DNA of 64,000 nucleotides from Streptomyces rimosus. GTDB lineage: Bacteria > Actinomycetota > Actinomycetes > Streptomycetales > Streptomycetaceae. The notes beneath the pieces were generated by a model. The model made no database searches. It was not told where the DNA came from and saw nothing but the letters and a program-made list of their open reading frames with translations. The DNA lies in the NCBI RefSeq assembly GCF_008704655.1, contig NZ_CP023688.1, positions 8,931,001-8,995,000 on the forward strand. Direction: 5' to 3'. Position numbers and translations under genes: made by a program. Positions 7,581 to 16,126 of the stretch are shown piece by piece; the first letter of the stretch is position 1, and every line of letters starts with the position of its first letter.

Positions 7581-10272
7581 GCACATGTCCTCCCGCCGAG
7601 CCGCCTTCGTGTTCCGCCGCCGGCCCTCCGCCCGGCCCCACGGGCCCGGCGAGGGCCGCCGCCTCGGCGAAGCAGCGGCGGGCCTCACCCTCACGGCCGA
7701 GGCGCTGAAGGGCCGCGCCGCAGGTGTCGAGGAGCAGCACCCGGCGCTCGTCCGACATCTGGTCCGGGGCGATGTCCAGGGCCCGCAGGCCGTGGGCCAG
7801 CGCCTCGTCGGGGCGCCCGGCGGAGAGGCAGTGGGCCGCCAGGTGGTAGAGGGCCAGGGTCTCGGTGTGCGGGTGCCCGAGGGCGTGTGCCATCCGCGCG
7901 GCCTGTTCCCGCCGGGTTCCGGCGCCGGACAGGTCGCCGACGCGTTCCAGCGCGGCCGCCCAGTTGATCAGCGCGATCACCTGGCCGCGCGGGTCCTTGG
8001 CGCGTACGGCCAGGTCCGGTGCGCGGCTCAGGTGCTCCAGCGCCGCGGTGTGCTGCCCGTTCTCCGTGAGGACCCACCCGAGCAGCGAGCACAGCCGCGA
8101 CTCGGCGTCCGGGTCGCCCAGCGAGGTCGCGGCGGCCAGGGCACGTTCGAGGGTCGGCTCCCAGCCGTCGTGCACCTGCCGTACGATCAGCGGCCACAGA
8201 TGGACGGCGATGCGCCAGGCCAGGTCCGGGTGTCCCGCGTCGGCCGCGGCGGCCACGGCGGCGGTGAGGTTGGCGCGCTCGGTGACGTACCAGGCCATGG
8301 ACTCGGCACGGTTGGTGAAGACCGGCGGCGCCCCGGGCGGGGACACGCCCGGGGGCAGCGCGGCGCAGGGCTGGCTGCCGGGCTCGGCCGCCGCCGCGGC
8401 GGCCTGGCCGGCGGCCAGGTAGTGCACGAGCAGCCGGTGCAGCCCCGCCGGGTCGGCCCCGTCCGCGCAGGAGCGCGCGTACAGCCGGGTCAGGTCGTGC
8501 ATCAGGTACCGGTCGCCGGTCCACTCCTCCACGAGGTGGGCGGCGGCCAGCTCGTCCAGGGCAGTGCGTGTCCCGGCGGGCGAGAGACCGCTGAGCGCCG
8601 CCGCGGCGGCGCCGTCGAGTTCGGAGCCGACGTGCAGCGCCAGTTGGCGGAAGAGCTGCGCACCGGCGGGCGGCAGCTGCTGCACGCTCAGCCGCAGGGT
8701 TGCCGCTACGCCCAGGTCTTCCCCGGACAGCAGGGAGAGCCGCTGGTGTTCGTCCACCAGGTCGTCGGCCATCGCCCGCAGGGCCAGCCGGGGACGTGCG
8801 GCGAGCCGGGCGGCGGCCAGCCGCAGCGCCAGCGGCAGACCGTCGCAGAGCGCGGCCAGTTCCTCGGCCGCGGTGGGCTCGGCCGCCACGCGCAGATCAC
8901 CGATGACGGTACGCAGGACCCGTACGCCGTCCTCGGGCGCCAGCCGTTCCAGCGGCAGCAGCCGGGCGCAGTCGGTGGCCACCAGCCCCTCCAGCCGGTT
9001 GCGGCTGGTGACCAGCACGGTGCAGCCGGGCGTGCCGGGAAGCAGCGGACGCACCTGGGCCGAGTCGCGGGCGTTGTCGAGCAGGACGAGGGCGCGGCGG
9101 CCGGTGAGCAGCGAGCGGTAGAGGTGTTCCGCGGCGCGCGCGTCCGCCGGCAGGCGTTCCTCCGCGACGCCGAGCGCCTGGAGGAAGTCGTGCAGGACAC
9201 CGGCCGGCTGGGGGCCGGTGCCGTCCGGATCCATGGCGTGCAGGTCGGCGTAGAGGATGCCGTCGGGGAATTCGCCGGCGTGCGCGTACGCCCAGTGCAC
9301 CGCCAGTGAGGTCTTGCCGACCCCGCCCGGACCGGTGACCACGCTCAGCGGCGGACTGCCCGACCGTACGGTCTCGGTGAGCCGGTCGAGATCTTCCGTA
9401 CGGCCCACGAACCCGGCCGGGGCGCGCGGGAGGAGGCAGGGCGGCGGGGCGGCATCCGGGGTATTGGGCCGGAGCGCCGGAGCCTCGGACGGTGCCGCTG
9501 TGTTCCCCTCCGAGGCGGACCGGCCGGCGGCCGGCCGCTCCACCGGGCGGGCGTGCAGGATCGCGAGATACGCCTCGGACAGCGCGGCACCGGGATCGAC
9601 GCCCAGCTCCTGGGCGAGCAGGCGTTGCGTACGGTGATAGAGGTCGAGCGCCTCGGCCTGGCGGTCGGCGTCGTGCAACGACCGTACGGCGGCCGCGATC
9701 AGGGACTCGCGCAGCGGATGGCGTTCGGCGGCGGGCCGCAGCAGTGCCAGCGCTTGGGCACCCTGGCCGCAGGCGCGCAGCGCCGCGGCGAACTGCTCCA
9801 GCGCGGCGAGCCGTTCCTCGGTCAGCCGGTCGGCCGCCGCGGCCATCAGCGGCGTGTCACCCGCCCCGCCGAGCGCCTGGCCCCGCCACAGCCCCAGCGC
9901 CTCGCGCAGCAGCGCGGCCGACTCCTCGGCGGCAGGCCCGTCCGAGGCCCGGCGTACCAGCGTGCGGAAGCGCCACACGTCCGCCGACTCCGGCGGTGCG
10001 TGCAGCGTGTAACCGCCGCCCTCGGTGGCGAGCTTTGCCGCGGGTTCCGTGCTCAGCAGGCCGCGCAGGGCCGAGACATGGCCGTAAACGATGGTACGGG
10101 CGTGTGTCGGGGGCTCGGTGTCCCACAGTGCCTCGGCGATCCGCTCGGCACTCACGGGGGTGCCTTCGGCCAGCACCAACAGCGCCAGTACGGCCCGGCG
10201 TTTGGGAGGCCCGAGCGGCACCTGTATGTCTTCCGAGAAGGCCGACACCGGCCCGAGCAGCCGGAAGTCCAT
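7564..10272 (-). CDS. SARP-family regulator with NB-ARC and TPR domains (AfsR-like)
   Basis: A 902-residue AfsR-type activator. Order of domains: OmpR-like winged helix (residues 1-95; FRLLGPVSAF, PPKRRAVLALLVLAEG), bacterial transcriptional activation domain (about 100-250; LYHRTQRLLAQELGVDPG), a Pro/Ala linker, an NB-ARC ATPase with P-loop GPGGVGKTSLAVHW near 310-325 and VLLDNARDSAQVRPLLPG, then TPR-like helices. The ATG at 10272 has GGGGAG upstream and begins MDFRLLGPV, the usual SARP start; an in-frame start at 10311 is less likely. SARPs bind direct repeats upstream of target genes. It is divergent from the two-domain aegerolysin gene and convergent with the single-domain one, so both are candidate targets. 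Confidence 0.9.
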   Translation of the reverse strand: MDFRLLGPVSAFSEDIQVPLGPPKRRAVLALLVLAEGTPVSAERIAEALWDTEPPTHARTIVYGHVSALRGLLSTEPAAKLATEGGGYTLHAPPESADVWRFRTLVRRASDGPAAEESAALLREALGLWRGQALGGAGDTPLMAAAADRLTEERLAALEQFAAALRACGQGAQALALLRPAAERHPLRESLIAAAVRSLHDADRQAEALDLYHRTQRLLAQELGVDPGAALSEAYLAILHARPVERPAAGRSASEGNTAAPSEAPALRPNTPDAAPPPCLLPRAPAGFVGRTEDLDRLTETVRSGSPPLSVVTGPGGVGKTSLAVHWAYAHAGEFPDGILYADLHAMDPDGTGPQPAGVLHDFLQALGVAEERLPADARAAEHLYRSLLTGRRALVLLDNARDSAQVRPLLPGTPGCTVLVTSRNRLEGLVATDCARLLPLERLAPEDGVRVLRTVIGDLRVAAEPTAAEELAALCDGLPLALRLAAARLAARPRLALRAMADDLVDEHQRLSLLSGEDLGVAATLRLSVQQLPPAGAQLFRQLALHVGSELDGAAAAALSGLSPAGTRTALDELAAAHLVEEWTGDRYLMHDLTRLYARSCADGADPAGLHRLLVHYLAAGQAAAAAAEPGSQPCAALPPGVSPPGAPPVFTNRAESMAWYVTERANLTAAVAAAADAGHPDLAWRIAVHLWPLIVRQVHDGWEPTLERALAAATSLGDPDAESRLCSLLGWVLTENGQHTAALEHLSRAPDLAVRAKDPRGQVIALINWAAALERVGDLSGAGTRREQAARMAHALGHPHTETLALYHLAAHCLSAGRPDEALAHGLRALDIAPDQMSDERRVLLLDTCGAALQRLGREGEARRCFAEAAALAGPVGPGGGPAAEHEGGSAGGHVRALAG

Positions 10273-10522
10273 CAGCGTTGTCTCCCCTGGCCGAGTCGTT
10301 ACCGAGGGCATCTTACGAGGTCATAGGGCCATGCTCACGTCAGAAGCGGAACAAGGTCGGAAATAGGCCATCGCGTACGGCCGGCCGGCTCCGCCGCGAC
10401 GGGGCGCGCGACCGGCTTCCTCCGGCCGGCTTCCTCACGGCGGGCTAACGGCCCCGCGACGCACGCCCCGGATTCCGCGTTACATCGGCGTTAGGCCGCC
10501 TCAGCAGACTCTTCTCAGCAGC
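10273..10522. promoter_or_regulatory. Divergent promoter region between SARP and aegerolysin genes
   Basis: Contains CTAACG at 10445-10450 and CGTTAGGC at 10489-10496, the same elements seen as a palindrome at 6878-6895 upstream of the paralogous gene. These are placed about 150-195 bp before the ATG at 10641. No clear -35/-10 pair was identified. Confidence 0.4.
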
Positions 10523-10558
10523 CGGAACCGCAATCGGAACCGCAATCGGAACCGCAAT
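10523..10558. repeat. Tandem 12-bp repeat, three copies
   Basis: CGGAACCGCAAT is repeated three times without mismatch and is followed by a degenerate fourth copy (CGGGACCGTTGA). Further GGAA-containing variants continue to about 10610. The array lies about 80-120 bp upstream of the ATG at 10641, in the leader of the two-domain aegerolysin gene. The regular 12-bp spacing could reflect replication slippage or an iterated binding site. Confidence 0.7.
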
Positions 10559-10640
10559 CGGGACCGTTGACGGAACCGGAATCCGGAATGCCTTCGGAAA
10601 GCCTTCGGAATCCCTTCGCGACGAGGAGCAGGAGACACCT

Positions 10641-11573
10641 ATGTCGGCCACCACAGAATTCCGCCGCGGCGCGCGGCGCGAAACCCGCGCGGCACGCGCA
10701 TCGATTCGGGCACGCAAGACCATCGCCGTATCGGCCCTCGCCGTCGCGGCGGTGCTCGCCCCGGCCGGGACTTCTTCCGCGGCCGCCGCGACGGCGGACA
10801 CCACCGCGCAGAAATCCGCGGCGTCGGCGCAGTCGGCGCGCAGCACCCGGGTGAACGTGGTCAACAACACCTCGACGACCATGTACCGCAACTACTCGTC
10901 GCTCTCGCACGGTGTCTGGGACGACGCGACGCCGCCGGAGACGATCGAGGGCAACAGGAGCGCCTACTGGGGCTCGCACTCCTCGGGGATGATGACCGGG
11001 ACCGAGGGAGACGCGCGGTACTCCCTCGGGGACGGCGGCGAGGTCTCGTTCCACTGGAACAACCCGTATGTGGGCGGCAACAGTTACAGCTGCGACGTGC
11101 CCGCCGGCTACAGCTGTTCGCGTTCCGGTGGCGGCGGCGACAACGCGACGGTGACGTTCACCATCAGCAAGCCGTGGGGGGCCGCCGCGGCCAGGGCGCC
11201 GAAGAGCGGGACGCGCGCCGCGTCCGCGGCCCGCAGTACGCACGTCACGTTCCAGAACCGCACCTCCAGCGAGCTGACCCGTACGTCGTCGAGCCTGGAG
11301 CACGGCACGTGGAGCGAGAACCTGCTGCCCCCGGACCGCGTGTACCCGATGTCCAACGGAATCTGGCAGTCGGAGTCGAACGGATTCATGACGGGCACGC
11401 AGGGCAAGGCCGAATACAACATGTTCGGGATCGGCTCGGTGAGCATTTCCTGGAACAACCCCTACACGGGCAGCAACAGTTACTCGTGCTCCGTCCCGGT
11501 CGGATACACCTGCCGACGCGACGGGGGCAGTGGTGACAACACCGCGGTCACCTTCACCCTCATGAAGGGCTGA
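10641..11573 (+). CDS. Secreted aegerolysin/ET79-like protein, two tandem domains
   Basis: 310 residues. A long Arg-rich n-region (RRGARRETRAARASIRARK) precedes a hydrophobic core and an AAAATA cleavage region. Two homologous aegerolysin-type domains follow at about 67-176 and 199-308. Each has an N-terminal RSTxVxxxNxT strand, a WxSxSxGxMTGTxGxAxY block, a WNNPYxGxNSYSC motif and a GGxGDNxxVTFT end strand. They are joined by a short Ala/Lys linker (KPWGAAAARAPKSG). The ATG has AGGAG six bases upstream. The nearby single-domain paralogue (7017) suggests duplication. Aegerolysins are lipid-binding beta-sandwich proteins; whether this fusion is cytolytic is not shown. Confidence 0.8.
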   Translation: MSATTEFRRGARRETRAARASIRARKTIAVSALAVAAVLAPAGTSSAAAATADTTAQKSAASAQSARSTRVNVVNNTSTTMYRNYSSLSHGVWDDATPPETIEGNRSAYWGSHSSGMMTGTEGDARYSLGDGGEVSFHWNNPYVGGNSYSCDVPAGYSCSRSGGGGDNATVTFTISKPWGAAAARAPKSGTRAASAARSTHVTFQNRTSSELTRTSSSLEHGTWSENLLPPDRVYPMSNGIWQSESNGFMTGTQGKAEYNMFGIGSVSISWNNPYTGSNSYSCSVPVGYTCRRDGGSGDNTAVTFTLMKG

Positions 11574-11650
11574 ATCCCCGCCACGCGGAACCCTTTTCCC
11601 GGGCCCTCATCCGGACACGCGTTTCCCCGAAGAATACGAGAGGAATCACC

Positions 11651-12175
11651 ATGCGCAGATATACCGCGGCACTGGCGTGCGCGGCCGCCCTGACCGTGCT
11701 CACCGCCGGTTCGGCAGCGGCGGTCCCCGCCGACGCGCCCCAGGCCCGCCCCGCATCCGCGGCCGCCACCATCCAGCAGGGCCACACGTACGTGCTGGCG
11801 CCCCAGGACAAGCCCGACCAGTGGCTCGGCGACGCGGACTATTACGGCTCGGTCATGTGCCAGGCCAGCCGGCTCTGGTACGGCAACCGGCACGACGACG
11901 CCGTGTGGCTCCAGACCAGCAACGCCGACGGTTCCATCACGCTGGTGAACACCGACGCCGAGCAGGTCGGCCGCACGCTGCAGAGCCAGGGCGAGGGGGT
12001 CTTCATCCGGGACGGCAACGGCGACGCGGCCCACTGGTTCAAGACCGTCGGCCCCGGTGGAGCGGTCTCGCTGAGGAACAAACTGTCGGGCCGCTACCTC
12101 ACGCTCTCGGCCGCCGGCACGGTCGTCGCCGCCGTCAACGCGTACTGGTGGTACATGGTCAACACGATTCCGTAA
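11651..12175 (+). CDS. Small secreted protein, possible beta-trefoil
   Basis: 174 residues with a clear Sec signal (MRRYTAALACAAALTVLTAG...SAAAVPA). The mature part is about 140 residues rich in Gly, Asp and aromatics (TYVLAPQDKPDQWLGD, GDAAHWFKTVGPGGAVSLRN, SGRYLTLSAAGTVVAAVN). The repeated W-F-K and SGRYLTL-type blocks resemble ricin-like beta-trefoil lectins, but the match is weak and no family is assigned. Its ATG has GAGAGGAA upstream. It lies 77 bp after the two-domain aegerolysin gene on the same strand and is probably co-expressed, so it may be a partner of that protein; this is inference from position only. Confidence 0.7.
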   Translation: MRRYTAALACAAALTVLTAGSAAAVPADAPQARPASAAATIQQGHTYVLAPQDKPDQWLGDADYYGSVMCQASRLWYGNRHDDAVWLQTSNADGSITLVNTDAEQVGRTLQSQGEGVFIRDGNGDAAHWFKTVGPGGAVSLRNKLSGRYLTLSAAGTVVAAVNAYWWYMVNTIP

Positions 12176-12189
12176 CGGCCGCACCGTGG

Positions 12190-13059
12190 CTACGCTCCCT
12201 TCCGGTTCCAGCGTTCGGCCGCGAGCTGCACGAAGGAACGGACGAGCGGACCGGCATCGCCGCCGCGCCACGCGATGACGAGGCGGCTGGGCGGCATGTC
12301 GGTCAGCGGGACCACGGTGAGCCCGTCCGGCAGGGAGCGGACCAGTGGGGCCAGCCCCACTGTTCCGTTCCACAGCACGGACTGAAGGCATTCATGAACG
12401 GTCCGTACGACGGGGCCCTCGCACCGGACGGTGTCCGGGCGACGGGCCCAGTAGGCGTTCCAGAGGGGATCGGTCCCCTCGGGCAGCCGGAACCACCGGC
12501 GGTCGCCGAGCTCGTCGAGGCGCAGACTGCCGCGCCCGGCCAGCGGATCGTCCGCGCGCAGCACCACGCCGACCGGGTCCGAGCGCAGCACGCGGGTGGC
12601 GAGGCCCGAGGCGTCGAACGGCGCGCGGGTCAGGGCCACATCGACCAGCCCGGCGCGCAGCCCGGCGGTCGGATCGCTCAGGTCGGCCTCGCGGATGCGG
12701 ATGTGTACGTGGGGGTGACGGTCCCGGTACGCGGCGGCCAGGCACGTTCCGGCCTCCTCGGCGCTGTCGGCGAGGGTGCCGACCGTCAGGGTGGCCGTAC
12801 CCGCCGCCGCGGCCACCCGCACGCGCGCCCGGTCGGCCTGCGCCAGGAGCGTACGGGCCTCGTCCAGCAGCACGGCCCCGGCAGCGGTCAGGGAGACCCC
12901 GGTGGGGGAGCGGTCCAGCAGCGTACAGCCGAGATCGGCCTCCAGCTGCCGGACGGCACGGCTCAGCGGCGGCTGGGTCATGTGCAGCCGCGTCGCGGCC
13001 CTGCCGAAGTGGCGTTCCTCGGCGACCGCCACGAAATAGCGCAGTACGCGTAGCTCCAT
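12190..13059 (-). CDS. LysR-family transcriptional regulator
   Basis: 289 residues. The N-terminal winged helix is typical (MELRVLRYFVAVAEERHFGR, AATRLHMTQPPLSRAVRQLE, LGCTLLDRSPTGVSLTAAG). It is followed by a periplasmic-binding-protein-like effector domain from about residue 90 (LTVGTLADSAEEAG, DVALTRAPFD, VGLAPLVRSLP). The ATG at 13059 gives the canonical start, although the reading frame is open further upstream. It is divergent from the MBL-fold hydrolase at 13172, with an inverted repeat (13067-13085) just before its own start, so it probably controls itself and that hydrolase. The inducer is unknown. Confidence 0.9.
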   Translation of the reverse strand: MELRVLRYFVAVAEERHFGRAATRLHMTQPPLSRAVRQLEADLGCTLLDRSPTGVSLTAAGAVLLDEARTLLAQADRARVRVAAAAGTATLTVGTLADSAEEAGTCLAAAYRDRHPHVHIRIREADLSDPTAGLRAGLVDVALTRAPFDASGLATRVLRSDPVGVVLRADDPLAGRGSLRLDELGDRRWFRLPEGTDPLWNAYWARRPDTVRCEGPVVRTVHECLQSVLWNGTVGLAPLVRSLPDGLTVVPLTDMPPSRLVIAWRGGDAGPLVRSFVQLAAERWNRKGA

Positions 13060-13066
13060 CCAGCAA

Positions 13067-13085
13067 CGATACCGATGCGGTATCG
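13067..13085. promoter_or_regulatory. Inverted repeat, probable LysR-type operator
   Basis: CGATACC-GATGC-GGTATCG is a 7-bp inverted repeat with a 5-bp spacer, close to the T-N11-A layout of LysR sites. It begins eight bases upstream of the LysR start codon, a position fitting negative autoregulation. Confidence 0.5.
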
Positions 13086-13171
13086 GGCCGACGCGATCGG
13101 TGTTGGACGCCGCGGAGCGCGGACGGTGGACTCGACGGCGTACCGGATCGCGACGCTGAGGAGCCGACGAG

Positions 13172-14146
13172 ATGACAGACGTGACCGAGATGACGAACGC
13201 GGCCGGGGCGCCGAAGGCGGTCGAACACACCGGGCCGGACCCCGTCGTGCACGTCGCCGGGGCCCAGGACATCGCCCACGACCTGCTGGTCATTCCCGAC
13301 CGGGGAGTACAGCTCGTGCCGAACATCGGCATCATCGGCGGCCGGGACGCCGTCCTGGTCGTGGAGACCGGCCTGGGCCCCCGCAACGCGGAACGGGTCC
13401 TGGAATTCGCGGCGGACCACGCACGGGGGCGCAAGCTCTACCTGACGACGACACACTTCCACCCCGAGCACGCCTTCGGCGCGGAGGTCTTCACCGGCGC
13501 CGCGACCTACCTCGCCAACCGCGACCAGGCCGCGGACCTGGAGACGAAGGGCCCCGGCTACCTGGAGATGTTCCGGCAGCTCAGCGAGTCGGCCGCGCGT
13601 CAGCTGGAGGGAGTCCGGCTGGTACGGCCCGACATCGTCTACGACCGGTCGTACGACCTGGACCTGGGCGGCCGGGTCGTGCACCTGCGGGCCACCGGCC
13701 GCGCGCACAGCAAGGGCGACCAGGTGATCGGCGTACCCGACGCGGACGTGCTGTTCACCGGCGACCTCGTGGAAGCGGGCCAGTTCGCCGTCTTCCCGTG
13801 GTTCCCGCCGCACGACACCGACGTCTCCGGCACCCGCTGGCTCGCGGTCATGGAGCGGCTGGCGGCCCGGCGCCCGCGGACCGTGGTACCGGGCCACGGC
13901 GGGCTCGGCGGCCCGCAACTTCTCGCCGACGTGCGCGACTATCTCGCGGAGCTGCGGCAGGAGACCTGGCTCCGCCGGGACTCGGCGGCCGACGAGCAGA
14001 CGATCGCCGACGAGATCGCGGACCTGATGATCCGGCGCCGCCCGCAGTGGATCGGCCGGGAGTGGATCGGCAAGGGCGTCGGCTGCCTGTGCGCCGAGCG
14101 CGCCGCGCACGCGCACGACGAGCCCGCGCCCGGCAGCCCGTCCTGA
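13172..14146 (+). CDS. MBL-fold metallo-hydrolase
   Basis: 324 residues. It has the metallo-beta-lactamase metal-binding block HFHPEH (in TTTHFHPEHAFG), the second motif ATGRAHSKGDQV, the Asp motif VLFTGDLVEAG and the C-terminal VVPGHGG. The N-terminal VPNIGIIGGRDAVLVVETG is usual for soluble members of the superfamily. The C-terminal tail after about residue 270 (RRPQWIGREWIGKGVG) is not part of the core fold. The ATG has GGAG upstream. The gene is divergent from a LysR regulator that likely controls it. The substrate is unknown; lactone or ester hydrolysis is possible. Confidence 0.85.
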   Translation: MTDVTEMTNAAGAPKAVEHTGPDPVVHVAGAQDIAHDLLVIPDRGVQLVPNIGIIGGRDAVLVVETGLGPRNAERVLEFAADHARGRKLYLTTTHFHPEHAFGAEVFTGAATYLANRDQAADLETKGPGYLEMFRQLSESAARQLEGVRLVRPDIVYDRSYDLDLGGRVVHLRATGRAHSKGDQVIGVPDADVLFTGDLVEAGQFAVFPWFPPHDTDVSGTRWLAVMERLAARRPRTVVPGHGGLGGPQLLADVRDYLAELRQETWLRRDSAADEQTIADEIADLMIRRRPQWIGREWIGKGVGCLCAERAAHAHDEPAPGSPS

Positions 14147-14278
14147 GCCCGTCGGACCTGCCGGGGTCGGTGTCCTCCGGGCCCGCCGCCGACGCCGGGG
14201 CGAGCACCCCGCGCGGCGCATGACATCCTGTGGTCTCGCAACGCGCCGGGCAGGCTCGGCGGACTACAAGGAAGATCG

Positions 14279-15307
14279 ATGAGGCTCTGCTTCCTGGTGG
14301 AGGAAAACTACCGTCACGACGGCATGCCGAACGAGGTGATCCGTCAACTGACCGCCTGGGGCCACCAGGTGGACGTGCTGCGGCCGGGCGGTTCCCTGCT
14401 GCACATGACCGAGGCGGTGCGGGCGGGCACCCACGACGCGTGGGTGCTCAAGACGGTGTCCGGCGGACCCGGACTGACCCTGCTCGAAGCGGCGGCCTCG
14501 GCCGGGATGACGACGGTCAACGACGCCCGGTCCATCCGCGGCGTACGGGACAAGGCGCTGGCCGCGGCGATCGGCCGCGCCCGGGGGCTGCCGCTGCCCC
14601 GTACCTACGCCGCGGCCCGGCCCGAACTGCTGGCGGAGCTGCCCGCTTCGGAGTACCCGCTCGTCGTCAAGCCCGCCGACGGCAGCTCCGGCCGGGCCGT
14701 ACACCTGGTCGCGTCGCCGGACCGGCTGGCCGCGATGGTCCCCGCACTGGCGCGGGAGGGCCTGCTCATCGCCCAGCCGTATGTGCCCAATTCGGGCATC
14801 GACATCAAGGTCTACTGCGTCGGCGGCGAGCTGCACGCCACCGAGCGCCGCTCCCCGCTCCACCCCGAGCACGCGGTACGCGAGCGCCGCGTGCCGCTGT
14901 CGGCCGAGGTGGCCGCGATCGTGGACCAGGTGGGCGCGGTGTACGGCCTCGATCTGTACGGCGTGGACGTCCTGCTGGGGCCCGACGGCCCGGTGGTCGT
15001 CGACGTGAACGACTTCCCCAGCTTCCGGCAGGTTCCGGACGCGGTGGCGCGGGTGGCACGGGCCGTACTGGGGCTGGCGCGCGCCGGGCAGGGGGCCGCT
15101 GCCGACGGCCTGACAGGGGAACAGCACGGTGCGGTCGGTGGGGCGTCGTTGGCGGTCCGGGCGCATCCCGATCCTGTTTCCGTTTCCGGCGCGGGTCCCG
15201 TGGAGGTCGTTCTCCCCGCGCAGGCCGTGGATTCCGCGCAGGCTGCGGCGTCGGTACAGGACCCGGCCCCTGTGCACATTCCCGCGGTGGCGGGTGAGGG
15301 CGCGTGA
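14279..15307 (+). CDS. ATP-grasp ligase/kinase, first of a tandem pair
   Basis: 342 residues of ATP-grasp fold. Visible are an N-terminal pre-ATP-grasp domain (MRLCFLVEENYRHDGMPNEV), the ATP-binding lysine segment YPLVVKPADGSSGRAVHLV, QPYVPNSGIDIKVYCVGGELHA, and the metal-binding end LYGVDVLLGPDGPVVVDVNDFPSFRQV. The layout resembles RimK-type ligases and inositol-phosphate 5/6-kinases (DxNxFPS/G). The last 70 residues are a low-complexity Ala/Val/Pro tail. The ATG has AAGGAA upstream. Its stop overlaps the GTG of a second ATP-grasp gene, so both are translationally coupled and probably act together, for example in adding two acceptor groups in sequence. The product is unknown. Confidence 0.8.
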   Translation: MRLCFLVEENYRHDGMPNEVIRQLTAWGHQVDVLRPGGSLLHMTEAVRAGTHDAWVLKTVSGGPGLTLLEAAASAGMTTVNDARSIRGVRDKALAAAIGRARGLPLPRTYAAARPELLAELPASEYPLVVKPADGSSGRAVHLVASPDRLAAMVPALAREGLLIAQPYVPNSGIDIKVYCVGGELHATERRSPLHPEHAVRERRVPLSAEVAAIVDQVGAVYGLDLYGVDVLLGPDGPVVVDVNDFPSFRQVPDAVARVARAVLGLARAGQGAAADGLTGEQHGAVGGASLAVRAHPDPVSVSGAGPVEVVLPAQAVDSAQAAASVQDPAPVHIPAVAGEGA

Positions 15308-16119
15308 GGATCGCCCTGATCACGCGCGACCCCGCTCACCCGCTGCTGGCCGCCGCCACCGCCCTGCTCACCCCCGAGCACGACGTGGTGACGCTGGATC
15401 CGGAAACGGCGGGGGAGGGCCCCGAGCCGCGCGCCGATGTCCACCTGCTCAAAGCTCACACGCCGCAAGCCCTCGCCCTGGCCCGTGCCCTGGAGGCACG
15501 CGGCGCCCCCGTGGTGAATTCGGCCGCGGCGACCGCGCTGCTCCAGGACCGTACGGCGATGGCGCGGTACGCGCGGCAAGCCGGCCTCCCCTTCGCGGGC
15601 ACCCGTACCTACGCCACGCTCGCCGAACTGGCCGACGGGCCGCGGCTCCCCGGCCCGGTGGTGGTCAAGAGCCGGCACAGCCGCAAGCACGATCTGGTGG
15701 CCCGCGTCGACAGCGGCGAGCAGCTGCGCGCGCTCGCCGCCGCGCACCCGCGGGAGCCAGTCGTGGTCCAGGAATTCGTTCCGAACAGCGGGTGGGACCA
15801 CAAACTCTGGGCGGTGGGGGACCGGCTCTTCGCCGCCCTGCGCCGCTCGGAACTCTCGCCCGAGGGGCGCGGGCCCACGCTGCCGCTCGCCCTCGCGGAT
15901 CTGCCGCCCGGCTGGTCCGACATGGTGCGCCGGGCCGGTGAGGTCTTCGCGCTGGACGTCTACGGCGTGGACGTCATCGACGCGGGCGACGGCTCCCCGC
16001 TCATCGTGGACATCAACGCCTTTCCCGGCATCCGGGGCCAGGACGGCGCTCCGGAAGCGCTGGCGGCCTTGGCGCTGCGCCGCGCCGCGTCGGCGAACCG
16101 CGGGCTCATCTCCGGGTAG
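15304..16119 (+). CDS. ATP-grasp ligase/kinase, second of a tandem pair
   Basis: 271 residues, starting at a GTG that overlaps the previous stop codon by 4 bp. It shows the same fold as its neighbour: PGPVVVKSRHSRKHDLVARV (ATP-binding), VVQEFVPNSGWDHKLWAVGDRLFAA, and LDVYGVDVIDAGDGSPLIVDINAFPGIRG, where the DIN motif binds metal. The DINAFPG end recalls inositol-tetrakisphosphate 1-kinases and RimK-like ligases. It is shorter than its partner because it lacks the low-complexity tail. It may have arisen by duplication of the upstream gene, since both keep the VPNSGxDxK block. The acceptor is unknown. It converges with a phosphotransferase gene 7 bp away. Confidence 0.8.
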   Translation: MRIALITRDPAHPLLAAATALLTPEHDVVTLDPETAGEGPEPRADVHLLKAHTPQALALARALEARGAPVVNSAAATALLQDRTAMARYARQAGLPFAGTRTYATLAELADGPRLPGPVVVKSRHSRKHDLVARVDSGEQLRALAAAHPREPVVVQEFVPNSGWDHKLWAVGDRLFAALRRSELSPEGRGPTLPLALADLPPGWSDMVRRAGEVFALDVYGVDVIDAGDGSPLIVDINAFPGIRGQDGAPEALAALALRRAASANRGLISG

Positions 16120-16126
16120 GGCGGGC

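Noticed and set aside
14230..15297. 355-residue frame overlapping the first ATP-grasp gene
   Set aside because: It is an out-of-frame shadow rich in Arg, Gly and Pro; the ATP-grasp motifs are all in the other frame.
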